A program made the position numbers and the translations under genes. The notes under the pieces were generated by a model. The model was not told where the DNA came from, ran no database searches, and was given only the letters and a program-made list of their open reading frames with translations. A stretch of 16,740 nt of DNA from UPXZ01 sp964568675 (GTDB taxonomy: Bacteria; Bacteroidota; Bacteroidia; Bacteroidales; Paludibacteraceae): positions 1 to 16,740 of the forward strand of contig CAZMQV010000064.1 of NCBI GenBank assembly GCA_964568675.1, read 5' to 3'. Below are positions 6,414 through 13,943 of the stretch, one piece after another. The stretch's first letter is position 1. Every line of letters starts with the position of its first letter.

Positions 6414-7732
6414 TGATTGAAAACAAAAATAGAGAAGAAGCAGATCCTTTCGCTCGGCAGGTGAAGGAACTGATAGAGAATCATTCACTACCTGTAGATG
6501 AAGGACTGTGGGCAGGAATTGAACAACAACTCAACCAACGGAAAAAACGTGTGTTATCGCCATTATGGTATTGGATTTCCGGAGGCGCCGTGGCTGCCGC
6601 GGTAGTGATGGTGTTGCTAATAGCGCCATATAATTCGGAGAAATCCAAGTTAAATATTGCGCGGGTGAAAACGAATGTTGCTGCACCGATAGTTTCGGCA
6701 AACTCAAATACGACTCAAGGCAATCCGATTTCAGCCACTATGGCAGAAAATGAAATGCCTGCTAAAGTGAAAAAAATGGTTGGGACTACGCTGTCTGTAA
6801 AAAACGATATTCTTTCGGAAGTAAAACATCGAGCTCCTGATGGCAACAATGCCAGGAAAGAGCTTTCGGAAGTTTCGGTTGTTGATGTCATTGCTCATGT
6901 AACAGAACATTCCGAAACAAAAACTGCGGAAAAGAAGCAAGACGATATTAATGCGGTAGATCGAGCCATTGAGCAAGCGAAAGATAATAACGCGATCAAT
7001 ACTTTGCCCGACTTAAATGATTATCCGGAATACGAACCAAATATGAATAAGACGAAGCGTGCCAATACAACACTATTTGCCGCTTTCGTAGGCTCTGGAA
7101 ATGGGTTGAATCACCATTACAATGCCAACAACGGCATGATGTATGAGACTAATTCCGCTTCAGGAAAATATCTGTTAAGTAGCGATGTGGTGAAAAAATC
7201 TGAAATGAACATGCTCCAGACTGAGTCAACAAACAAGGAGTTTATACCACCGCTTTCGGTGGGAATTACACTGATGAAAGCTTTGAACAACCGTATTGGA
7301 TTTGAAACCGGGCTAAGCTATACTTATCTGCGTACCAACTATTCTTCGCCTGTTGGTGATAATTATCGTGCAAGTTTGCAATTGCATTATTTGGGCATAC
7401 CGCTTTCGCTTCGTGTCAAAGTTTGGGAACACAACAATTGGAATTTGTATCTTTCCGGTGGTACGATGCTCGAAAAGGGTTTGCAATCGGTTTTTGCAGA
7501 GCAGTTTGACAATACCGTGATGCTAAGAGAACGGGAAGTGAAACAAGGGATTGATGGCTGGCAATGGTCGGTCAACGGAGCTTTAGGTGTAGATTACAGG
7601 TTCGCACGCAATCTCCGAATCTTTGCGGAACCAAAACTAAGCTATTATTTTGATAATAACCAACCCGAAAGCGCCCGCAGTGAGCACCCACTCAATGTAG
7701 GGGTAAACGGAGGATTAAGAATTGAGTTTTAA
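6410..7732 (+). CDS. Dual membrane-spanning anti-sigma factor with outer-membrane beta-barrel (Dma-like)
   Basis: The 440-residue protein has three parts. Residues 1-50 are a cytoplasmic anti-sigma-like segment with LPVDEGLWAGIEQQL, a pattern common in these proteins, ending in RKKR. Residues 51-72 form one transmembrane helix (PLWYWISGGAVAAAVVMVLL), oriented N-in by the positive-inside rule. Residues 73-217 are a polar, low-complexity periplasmic linker rich in N, K, E and T. From about 218 to 440, alternating strands (GFETGLSYTYL, LQLHYLGIPLSLRVKV, WNLYLSGGTMLEKG, WSVNGALGVDYRF) form a PorT-like barrel ending in a terminal phenylalanine (RIEF), the outer-membrane assembly signature. It should hold the sigma factor at the inner membrane while its barrel senses the outer membrane. 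This layout matches the Dma proteins of B. thetaiotaomicron, reported to control vesiculation. The frame also offers an ATG at 6413, so either codon may be used. Confidence 0.85.
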   Translation: MMIENKNREEADPFARQVKELIENHSLPVDEGLWAGIEQQLNQRKKRVLSPLWYWISGGAVAAAVVMVLLIAPYNSEKSKLNIARVKTNVAAPIVSANSNTTQGNPISATMAENEMPAKVKKMVGTTLSVKNDILSEVKHRAPDGNNARKELSEVSVVDVIAHVTEHSETKTAEKKQDDINAVDRAIEQAKDNNAINTLPDLNDYPEYEPNMNKTKRANTTLFAAFVGSGNGLNHHYNANNGMMYETNSASGKYLLSSDVVKKSEMNMLQTESTNKEFIPPLSVGITLMKALNNRIGFETGLSYTYLRTNYSSPVGDNYRASLQLHYLGIPLSLRVKVWEHNNWNLYLSGGTMLEKGLQSVFAEQFDNTVMLREREVKQGIDGWQWSVNGALGVDYRFARNLRIFAEPKLSYYFDNNQPESARSEHPLNVGVNGGLRIEF

Positions 7733-7756
7733 GAATTTTTTTATAATCGAATTGTA

Positions 7757-7861
7757 ATGGAAATGGAAAAGAAATGCGAATTGAAAAGAAAAGTTGCTCG
7801 TACTTGCTATGTATTGTTGGTGTTTATTGTAATATGGGGCTTGGCGCTGGCTTATGGCTAA
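7757..7861 (+). CDS. 34-residue single-pass membrane peptide in the sigma/anti-sigma operon
   Basis: An ATG 24 nt after the anti-sigma stop opens a 34-codon frame. The N-terminus is strongly basic (K5, K6, K10, R11, K12, R15) and is followed by one hydrophobic helix, residues 17-33 (CYVLLVFIVIWGLALAYG). This predicts an N-in, single-pass inner-membrane peptide. No promoter or terminator separates it from the anti-sigma gene, so it is probably cotranscribed. A second in-frame ATG at 7763 is possible. I do not recognise a family. It could modulate the anti-sigma protein's helix, its turnover or an envelope protease, but nothing in the sequence shows which. A longer overlapping frame (7774-7962) has no such organised features and is probably spurious. 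Confidence 0.55.
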   Translation: MEMEKKCELKRKVARTCYVLLVFIVIWGLALAYG

Positions 7862-8085
7862 AGAGAATAGGAGAAAGCCTCAACACTGATTTCTTAGAGT
7901 TTTCTATAAATAAAAATGATTCGGATAAACTTTTTGTTCGCGCATTGATTTGTGTCAATTGACGCCTGATTGTTATTTTGAAAAATAAGGTGGAATTGTG
8001 AAAACAAAGAGTTACACGCTTAGGACAAGAAGGTTTTAATTAACTGTATTTGAGATCTGTTTGACCGACTAAAAAATACTTACAC
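7862..8085. other. Intergenic region before the serpin gene
   Basis: No gene is supported and no TAnnTTTG box was found, so the serpin promoter is unidentified. The stretch contains a perfect 10 bp palindrome GTCAATTGAC (7954-7963) and an overlapping short hairpin ATTGA/TCAAT. No clear terminator was found after the small membrane peptide. Confidence 0.4.
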
Positions 8086-9312
8086 ATGAAAAAACTATTA
8101 TTTCTCGCCATGGTTTTGCTTCCGATAGCCGGATGCAGCACGAAAAACGAGGTGCAAAAACCCATCGAAGACGCTAACCCCATTCTTTTAACTCCCGCGC
8201 AGCAAAAGCGAGTTGGGCAAGACAACGCGTTTTCCTTCGAATTGATGAAACGTACGCTTGAAAAATCGGATGAACAAAACGTTTTTATCTCACCTTTGAG
8301 CGTTAGTCTTTGCCTTGGCATGGTGTGGAATGGCGCGGTGGGCGAAACAAAGTCGCAAATGGAAAATGCGCTACAAATGAATGCGCTTTCTTCGGATGAA
8401 ATTAACGACTATTACAAGTTGATGCAAACCACACTACCTGCTATCGACCACGCTACCAAACTGAATATCGCCAATTCAATATGGTATAGCGAGGGGTTTG
8501 TCGTGAAGCCTGATTTTCAAAAAATAAATGCTGATTATTTTAATGCCACTTCGAGCGGGCTTGATTTCGCATCTCCCAATGCTCTCAACGTCATTAATGG
8601 CTGGGCAAAAGAAAAAACCAACGGCTTAATCCCCAAAGTGCTCGATGAAATAAGCCCCGATGCACGCATGATACTGATGAATGCCATCTATTTTAAAGGC
8701 AGTTGGGTGCAGAAATTTGATGTGAAAAACACACGTGAAGCCGATTTTTTTAACGAGGACGGAACGGTGAATAAAGTGAATATGATGAATCAGCAGCATG
8801 ATTTCTCATACTCGGAGGATGAAACAGCACAGTATCTCGACTTGCCTTATGGCAACAAAGCTTTCAGTATGACTGTGGTGCTACCGAAAACTACCATCAA
8901 AAGTATTCACAATTTTACGCTGACGAGAAATGCATATAACGCTGCCATCGAGGCGATGTCCGTGCAAAAAGTCGAACTTGCATTGCCGCGTTTTGAAGTG
9001 AAGAATCGATTCCAACTAAAACCGATGCTGAAGCAATTGGGAATGAATCTCCCTTTCGAGGAAGATGCTGATTTTACCCAAATGTCAGATTTAAGACCTT
9101 TGTTTATCGGGTTTGTGCAACATGACACATACGTAAAGGTGGATGAGGTAGGTACCGAAGCGGCTGCAGTTACCACTACCGGAATGTACACGACCTCACT
9201 TCCCATTGTGAAAACCTTTAATGTAAATCGCCCGTTTTTCTTTATTATTCGCGAAAAAAGTACCGGTGTAATCCTCTTTATGGGAAAAATGGGAAATGTT
9301 TCCAAAATATAG
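8086..9312 (+). CDS. Serpin-family protease inhibitor, lipoprotein
   Basis: The 408-residue protein is a full-length serpin, a suicide inhibitor that traps serine or cysteine proteases. The signal peptide MKKLLFLAMVLLPIAGC has lipobox IAGC with Cys17. Serpin landmarks include NVFISPLSVSLCLGMVWNGA, LNIANSIWY, NAIYFKGSWVQKF, LDLPYG and the C-terminal NRPFFFIIREKSTGVILFMGK. The reactive-centre hinge is of inhibitory type: E354 (P17), G356 (P15), T357 (P14), then EAAAVT with small residues. Counting from P15 by alignment with antitrypsin puts the scissile bond at T370-S371 in MYTTSLP, which suggests an elastase-like target. The loop after P1 is about two residues longer than in antitrypsin, so P1 could shift. 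Bacteroidales serpins such as Tannerella miropin protect against host or own proteases. The LVIVD gene follows after 40 nt, probably in the same transcript. Confidence 0.93.
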   Translation: MKKLLFLAMVLLPIAGCSTKNEVQKPIEDANPILLTPAQQKRVGQDNAFSFELMKRTLEKSDEQNVFISPLSVSLCLGMVWNGAVGETKSQMENALQMNALSSDEINDYYKLMQTTLPAIDHATKLNIANSIWYSEGFVVKPDFQKINADYFNATSSGLDFASPNALNVINGWAKEKTNGLIPKVLDEISPDARMILMNAIYFKGSWVQKFDVKNTREADFFNEDGTVNKVNMMNQQHDFSYSEDETAQYLDLPYGNKAFSMTVVLPKTTIKSIHNFTLTRNAYNAAIEAMSVQKVELALPRFEVKNRFQLKPMLKQLGMNLPFEEDADFTQMSDLRPLFIGFVQHDTYVKVDEVGTEAAAVTTTGMYTTSLPIVKTFNVNRPFFFIIREKSTGVILFMGKMGNVSKI

Positions 9313-9352
9313 CGTTACAAGTTTATAGAATAAATATTAAAAGCTTATCGCC

Positions 9353-10630
9353 ATGAAAAATTTGAATGTTTTAATCGCCATTTTTACTGTCGTATGGTTG
9401 AGCGGGTGTGCCGAATCGCGTGAAGAAACGGTTACATACAAAATCAATGAACCGGTGTTTATGCCCGTTGAGCAGTTTCGGCAAGCGGTGCGTGTAATTT
9501 CGGAGCCTATGCCACTCGCTAAGCAGGGCAAAATAGCCTTCTTTAAGGATTACCTCTATATATCCGAACCGGAAAAGGGGATTCATATCATTGACAACCG
9601 CAATCCCGAACATCCTGTTTCGGTGGGCTTTATTGAGTTGCTTGGCAATGCCGATATGGCTATCAAAGATAATATTCTCTACGCCGATTCGTATATCGAC
9701 ATGGTGTGGTTCGATATTTCTTCGCCGGCTACTCCAAAGTTTCTCGGACGAAAAGTAGATGTTTTTCCTGAAGCATTTCCCAAGCCCGAGAATGAATATG
9801 GAATTGATTATTCAAAAGTTTCTGACAGAACGAAAGGTGTTGTGGTAGCTTGGAAGCTGCGTGAACGTACCGAAACATACATACGCGAACATAATATATG
9901 GGGATGGTGGCCTGGTGTTTTTGAAAAGGGCGATATGGTCATAAATTCGAGTCCTCAATCAGGCGCCGTGGGCAAAACCGGCTCCATGTCCCGATTTGCG
10001 ATTTATGAAAATTATCTTTATACGGTGATGTCCAATCAACTGGGTATTTACAATATCGAAACCGCAAATCCGAAAAAAGTGTCGGATAATTTCTATGTTG
10101 GATGGAATGTCGAAACAATATTTAGTTACAAAAACTGTATGTATATGGGAACTCCAACCGGAATGCTGATTTACTCGGTAGAGAAACCGGAGAAGCCCGA
10201 AAGATTAGCCTCGGTGGTTCATGTGCTGGGTTGCGACCCCGTGGTGGTTGAAGATGATGTGGCTTATGTAACGATTCATTCCGGTAATTTCTGCGGACAA
10301 AATTCCAATCAGCTGCTAATCTACAATGTATCGAATCCGCGTATGCCCAAGCATCTTGTTTCCTACGAAATGACCAAACCGAAAGGTCTGGGTGTTGACA
10401 ATAAAACGCTCTTTGTCTGCGACGAAGGTTTACGGGTGTTCGATGCAACCGATCCACTCACTATTATGGCAAAGGAAAACAAACTAGCTCATTTTCCCGG
10501 CATGGCGGGCTATGATGTCATTGCATTTAATAATGTGCTGATGATGATAGCCGAAGATGGTATTTATCAGTACGACTACACCAATTTAAAAGATATAAAA
10601 TTTCTCAGCAAACTGAAAATCGGGAAATAA
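9353..10630 (+). CDS. LVIVD-repeat beta-propeller lipoprotein
   Basis: The 425-residue protein has a type II signal peptide ending in LSGC (Cys19). I count seven repeats of the LVIVD type, each a short strand with LY or similar, then an I/V-x-D/N strand and a PxxP-like turn: ISEPEKGIHIIDNRNPEHP, ILYADSYIDMVWFDISSP, LYTVMSNQLGIYNIETANP, MYMGTPTGMLIYSVEKPEKP, the VAYVTIHSG...LLIYNVSNP repeat, LFVCDEGLRVFDATDP and LMMIAEDGIYQYDYTNLKD. Seven repeats imply a closed seven-bladed propeller. An insertion of roughly 80 residues, rich in W and charged residues (KLRERTETYIREHNIWGWW), separates blades 2 and 3. The family has no established function, and binding or scaffold roles are plausible. The lipid anchor and position after the serpin suggest the same envelope compartment. 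Confidence 0.85.
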   Translation: MKNLNVLIAIFTVVWLSGCAESREETVTYKINEPVFMPVEQFRQAVRVISEPMPLAKQGKIAFFKDYLYISEPEKGIHIIDNRNPEHPVSVGFIELLGNADMAIKDNILYADSYIDMVWFDISSPATPKFLGRKVDVFPEAFPKPENEYGIDYSKVSDRTKGVVVAWKLRERTETYIREHNIWGWWPGVFEKGDMVINSSPQSGAVGKTGSMSRFAIYENYLYTVMSNQLGIYNIETANPKKVSDNFYVGWNVETIFSYKNCMYMGTPTGMLIYSVEKPEKPERLASVVHVLGCDPVVVEDDVAYVTIHSGNFCGQNSNQLLIYNVSNPRMPKHLVSYEMTKPKGLGVDNKTLFVCDEGLRVFDATDPLTIMAKENKLAHFPGMAGYDVIAFNNVLMMIAEDGIYQYDYTNLKDIKFLSKLKIGK

Positions 10631-10650
10631 AAATCAATTTGTTTTGTCGA

Positions 10651-10695
10651 AACAAACCCTGTTGCAACTTCACTGAAGTTTTGACAGGGGTTGTT
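10651..10695. terminator. Hairpin terminator between convergent genes
   Basis: AACAAACCCTGT (10651-10662) pairs with ACAGGGGTTGTT (10684-10695) with one mismatch, and an inner stem AACTTC/GAAGTT (10666-10679 region) continues it. Downstream is T-rich (TTGTTTGAGTTTT) rather than a pure T-run. It can end the serpin/LVIVD transcript and, less strongly, the opposing acyltransferase transcript. Confidence 0.65.
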
Positions 10696-10762
10696 GTTTG
10701 AGTTTTATTGATGGGCTTTTGTATTATTGAACAAAATATTATTGTAAAGATAATCCTTCAGT

Positions 10763-11809
10763 CTATCCTGAAATGTTTTTCCCCTTGGGGATTTTTCGAA
10801 GCAAAAAGATAATTGCCATTGAAATAAGAATAGTAAGTAATACCATCAAAGGTATAGATACGATAGGCGACGTCAAGCGCCAGGAAATACCTTGCCGGTA
10901 AAGTAAGCCAAGTATCATGATGTGAATCAGATAAATGCCGTAGCTGTAATCGCTTATGACATTTCGCGCCGAGGCAAGAGTTTTGTTCGGGATTTGAGTC
11001 TCTTTGAAAGCAATAAAAATGGCAACCGACTGGATTATAGAGTTCAGACTGTAATAATGATAAATTGATAGATTAAGTTTGCCGGTGGTTTTGCTCGAAA
11101 TGTAAACCATGCAAGCGGCGATAATCACTGTAACCAAATAAAGAATCCACGCACTTAGACGAATATTGCGCGAGACATACACGAAGTTGTATAAATAATA
11201 TCCAAGCACCATATAACCCGAGTAGATCGCATAATTGATGAATTTTGGAAATAAATTTACATTCCAGGCATACATATTGATGCTCATGTCTTTCAGAATG
11301 CTACAAACCAACACCCAGGCTGCCAACAAAAAAATGAGCATTCCGGGTTTTAACTTTCGTACGTATGCACCCATTATCGGGGTGATGATGTATAGGAAAA
11401 GCACCATATAAACATACCAGAAGTGTTTTGATATGCCTTCGTTTAGAAAAAGCTTGAATGACCAGTTCAAAATATCTTTGATTTCCGTTGGTTGGTTGCC
11501 TGAGAATGTGAAATATCGGAACACAAAGTAAGCAACTGCCCAGAATAAAAAAGGATAGAGTATTCGGGTGTAACGTTTTTTATAGAAAGTTTTTACATCA
11601 TATTCGTGAGATAATAATACAGCGCCGCTTATCATCAAAAAAAGCGGAACAGCAAAGCGGGTAGCGCTTGCAAACACATTGCCCACCCACCAGTGAAACA
11701 TATCAATGCCAAAAGCCATATTCACAGTAGGGGTTGATGTGTGAATTAGTACTACACCTATTATTGCTACTGCCCGCAAACTATCGAGCCAGTCTATTCG
11801 TTTTGTCAT
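10763..11809 (-). CDS. Acyltransferase-3 family membrane protein
   Basis: The 348-residue polytopic protein opens with RIDWLDSLRAVAIIGVVLIH, carrying the family's R-X10-H motif (R12 and H23). It has about ten hydrophobic segments and the later SYGIYLIHIMILGLL element typical of OafA/WecH-like enzymes. These transfer acyl groups (usually acetyl) from the cytoplasm to surface glycans, lipopolysaccharide or peptidoglycan. The acceptor cannot be read from sequence. It lies 45 nt after ispD on the same strand with no visible promoter between, so they may form an operon, although a poly-T/poly-A stretch lies in the gap. The two functions have no obvious metabolic link. Confidence 0.9.
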   Translation of the reverse strand: MTKRIDWLDSLRAVAIIGVVLIHTSTPTVNMAFGIDMFHWWVGNVFASATRFAVPLFLMISGAVLLSHEYDVKTFYKKRYTRILYPFLFWAVAYFVFRYFTFSGNQPTEIKDILNWSFKLFLNEGISKHFWYVYMVLFLYIITPIMGAYVRKLKPGMLIFLLAAWVLVCSILKDMSINMYAWNVNLFPKFINYAIYSGYMVLGYYLYNFVYVSRNIRLSAWILYLVTVIIAACMVYISSKTTGKLNLSIYHYYSLNSIIQSVAIFIAFKETQIPNKTLASARNVISDYSYGIYLIHIMILGLLYRQGISWRLTSPIVSIPLMVLLTILISMAIIFLLRKIPKGKNISG

Positions 11810-11854
11810 AAATCTTCTTTAGTTTTTTTTGAAAAAAAAATAATGTCAGTCTTT

Positions 11855-12541
11855 TTACTTTTCTCCTTCCTGCAATTTTAGTTGCAGCGCTGCCCACTCC
11901 AAATCGAAACTTGTTGTGATTTTTATGTTCTCGCGATTTCCTTCCACGACTTTTATAGCGTATCCGGCCGATTCGGCAACCGAGGCGTCGTCGGTAAACT
12001 TCGAGTCAAACGCTTGCGCGTAACTATCAAACAGTATTTCAGTTCGAAATACTTGTGGCGTTTGTACCAGAACGAATGCACTGCGATCAACTGCCATGCT
12101 TTTGTCCTCAGTAATCATGCGAATGCTGTCAGTCAGCGCGATTGCCGGAATGGCGGTGCCATACTTTTCCGCACACTGAAAACAACGAGCAATAGTTTCT
12201 TTGTCCACCATAGGGCGCACTCCGTCATGTATGGCTATTAGTTCGCTGTCGGTTACGGTTTGAAGAGCATTTTTTACTGAATAAAACCGTTCGCTACCAC
12301 CGGATACTATCTGATGTGGAATGTGACACTGATATTTTTCACACAGCTGCTCCCAATTCTCTATTTGATTTTGAGGAAGCACTAAAATAAGTTTAATGTC
12401 TTTGTCGAACTGATAAAACTTATCCATCGTGTGCATTAAAATAGGCTTACCACTTAATACAAGAAACTGCTTGGGTGTGTCCATCTTCATTCTCTGCCCT
12501 TTGCCTCCTGCCACAATGATTGCTGTTCTATTATTTATCAT
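11855..12541 (-). CDS. ispD: 2-C-methyl-D-erythritol 4-phosphate cytidylyltransferase
   Basis: This 228-residue enzyme of the MEP isoprenoid pathway transfers CMP from CTP to methylerythritol phosphate. Motifs are all present: VAGGKGQRM near the N-terminus (CTP binding), DTPKQF, SGGSERFYSV, HDGVRP, QTPQVF, TDDAS and EGNRENIKIT. Length is normal. The frame is open to an ATG at 12565, but that codon overlaps the -7 promoter box, so the start is the ATG at 12541 (MINNRTAIIVAGG), matching the family. The predicted leader is only about 15-20 nt. It is first in a probable two-gene unit with the acyltransferase. Confidence 0.95.
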   Translation of the reverse strand: MINNRTAIIVAGGKGQRMKMDTPKQFLVLSGKPILMHTMDKFYQFDKDIKLILVLPQNQIENWEQLCEKYQCHIPHQIVSGGSERFYSVKNALQTVTDSELIAIHDGVRPMVDKETIARCFQCAEKYGTAIPAIALTDSIRMITEDKSMAVDRSAFVLVQTPQVFRTEILFDSYAQAFDSKFTDDASVAESAGYAIKVVEGNRENIKITTSFDLEWAALQLKLQEGEK

Positions 12542-12562
12542 ATCTTTCAACTGATTTAAATG

Positions 12563-12570
12563 CAAAGGTA
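12563..12570 (-). promoter_or_regulatory. -7 box of ispD
   Basis: The minus strand reads TACCTTTG (plus-strand CAAAGGTA at 12563-12570), an exact TAnnTTTG match. No TTTG was found at the -33 distance, where the sequence is AT-rich. Transcription should begin near 12557, a few bases before the ispD ATG at 12541. Confidence 0.6.
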
Positions 12571-12745
12571 TGAAAAAAAGGAGAAATTTATTCCGAATTT
12601 TGATACAACAAAGATGTTTGCTGTGGAATTAGCTTGCGTAGTGAATGGCGCTTTTAGGTTTGGAAATTGATATATGAAGCCAAATGTAGAAATAAATAAA
12701 AACTTCAAGAGTGTTAAAATGCAACTGAAAATCATTTCTATTTCA

Positions 12746-12753
12746 TATCTTTG
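12746..12753 (+). promoter_or_regulatory. -7 box of the SPOR-folE unit
   Basis: TATCTTTG (12746-12753) matches TAnnTTTG exactly. The predicted start near 12760 gives a leader of about 16 nt, and rules out the upstream in-frame ATGs at 12674 and 12719. No clear -33 TTTG is visible. Confidence 0.65.
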
Positions 12754-12775
12754 CGAAAATTTTGACTATAAAAAT

Positions 12776-13270
12776 ATGAGAAAATACTTTGTATTATCGT
12801 TGTTGGCGCTTATTGCCTCTCCTGCTTTGTATGCTCAGAGTGCAGAAAAAACAAATCGTCCGGTGATAATTGAGACCATTGAAGCCGGTAAAAAAGTAAC
12901 CATCAAGCAAGATGCGCGCATTGATAAACTATTGATAGAGCGCGTAGAGAAACATGAAGATACAAGTGATGTGGATGAGGTGATTGTACCCGAATCCTAC
13001 ACGGGTCCCGGTTTTCGTTTGCAGGTATTTTCGAGCAACGAGCAACGCACCGCCAAAGATGACGCGCTTGTCGTTGAGCGTAAGTTGCGAAGCTCTTTTC
13101 CGGGAGTAGGTGTGTATCGCGTATATAATTCGCCTTTCTGGAAGGTACGTGTGGGCGATTTCAGGAGTATGGACGAGGCGCGTACGTTTCGAACGAATTT
13201 GCTGAAATTGCTTCCTGAATTAGGACGTGAGGCATATACTGTACGTGAAAATAAAATAACTATCCGTTAA
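12776..13270 (+). CDS. Secreted SPOR-domain protein
   Basis: The 164-residue protein has a cleavable signal peptide (MRKYFVLSLLALIASPALYA, then QS), so it acts in the periplasm. Residues of about 78-158 form a SPOR domain (GFRLQVFSSNEQ, then VYRVYNSPFWKVRVGDFRS, DEARTFRTNLL), which binds denuded septal peptidoglycan glycans in proteins such as FtsN. The stretch between is charged and probably flexible. There is no membrane anchor or amidase domain. The frame is open from 12674, but the promoter and signal peptide place the start at 12776. folE follows after 19 nt. A division or cell-wall role is inferred from the domain only. Confidence 0.88.
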   Translation: MRKYFVLSLLALIASPALYAQSAEKTNRPVIIETIEAGKKVTIKQDARIDKLLIERVEKHEDTSDVDEVIVPESYTGPGFRLQVFSSNEQRTAKDDALVVERKLRSSFPGVGVYRVYNSPFWKVRVGDFRSMDEARTFRTNLLKLLPELGREAYTVRENKITIR

Positions 13271-13289
13271 TAAAAAAAAGTGCAAAACT

Positions 13290-13886
13290 ATGGATCTGTA
13301 TGAAAACAATATGATTGAATTTGAGCAAAGTAAAACTGATGAGTTGGCAAAACACTACAAATTTGCTTTGGAGATATTAGGTGAAGATCCCAACCGCGAA
13401 GGATTGTTGAAAACGCCTCAGCGTGTGGCAAAAGCAATGCAGTTTTTTACGCAGGGCTATGAGCAGGATCCGGAGAAGATAATTCAGTCAGCCATGTTTA
13501 CCGAAGATTACCGGCAGATGGTTATCGTTAAGGATATTGACTTCTATTCGCTTTGCGAACATCACCTTTTGCCGTTTTTCGGGAAAGCGCATGTGGCATA
13601 TATTCCTAATAAAAAGATAACAGGATTAAGTAAAATTGCGCGTGTGGTAGAGGTGTTTGCACGTCGGCTTCAGGTGCAGGAGCGACTTACTACTCAAATC
13701 AAAGATTGCATTCAAAACACCCTGAATCCGTTGGGAGTAATTGTTGTCATAGAAGCACAACATCTTTGTATGCAGATGCGCGGAGTGCAGAAACAGCATT
13801 CTGTTACCACTACTTCCGACTTTACAGGCGTGTTTCAACAAGCGAAAACGAGGGAAGAGTTTATGAATCTGATTAGGAAAAATTGA
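13290..13886 (+). CDS. folE: GTP cyclohydrolase I
   Basis: The 198-residue enzyme converts GTP to 7,8-dihydroneopterin triphosphate, the first step of folate synthesis. Zinc ligands fit the type IA enzyme: C89 and H92 in CEHHLLPF and C160 in EAQHLCMQMRG, with the catalytic histidines H91 and H158. ITGLSKIARVVEVFARRLQVQ and the C-terminal HSVTTTSDFTG are also characteristic. The ATG at 13311 (MIEFEQSK) is an alternative start, and no Shine-Dalgarno decides between them. It is cotranscribed with the SPOR gene, with no promoter in the 19 nt gap, and ends at a strong terminator. Confidence 0.96.
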   Translation: MDLYENNMIEFEQSKTDELAKHYKFALEILGEDPNREGLLKTPQRVAKAMQFFTQGYEQDPEKIIQSAMFTEDYRQMVIVKDIDFYSLCEHHLLPFFGKAHVAYIPNKKITGLSKIARVVEVFARRLQVQERLTTQIKDCIQNTLNPLGVIVVIEAQHLCMQMRGVQKQHSVTTTSDFTGVFQQAKTREEFMNLIRKN

Positions 13887-13911
13887 GATAAATACGGAAT
13901 TCTATTTAATT

Positions 13912-13943
13912 AAAAAGCAAGGTGAAGATCATCTTGCTTTTTT
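13912..13943. terminator. Bidirectional terminator shared by folE and the opposing membrane-protein gene
   Basis: A 14 bp stem, 13912-13925 with 13929-13942 (one G-T wobble), closes on the 3 nt loop AGA and has an A-run on one side and a T-run on the other (through 13943). It therefore works as a T-tailed terminator on both strands. The last codons and TGA stop of the minus-strand gene (13929 onward) form one arm. Confidence 0.9.

Noticed and set aside
7774..7962. 62-codon frame downstream of the anti-sigma gene
   Set aside because: It overlaps the better-organised 34-residue frame, has no domain or helix that fits, and starts inside it.
7954..7963. Palindrome GTCAATTGAC before the serpin gene
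   Set aside because: A single 10 bp AT-centred palindrome with no second copy or promoter nearby is expected by chance often enough that I do not call it an operator.
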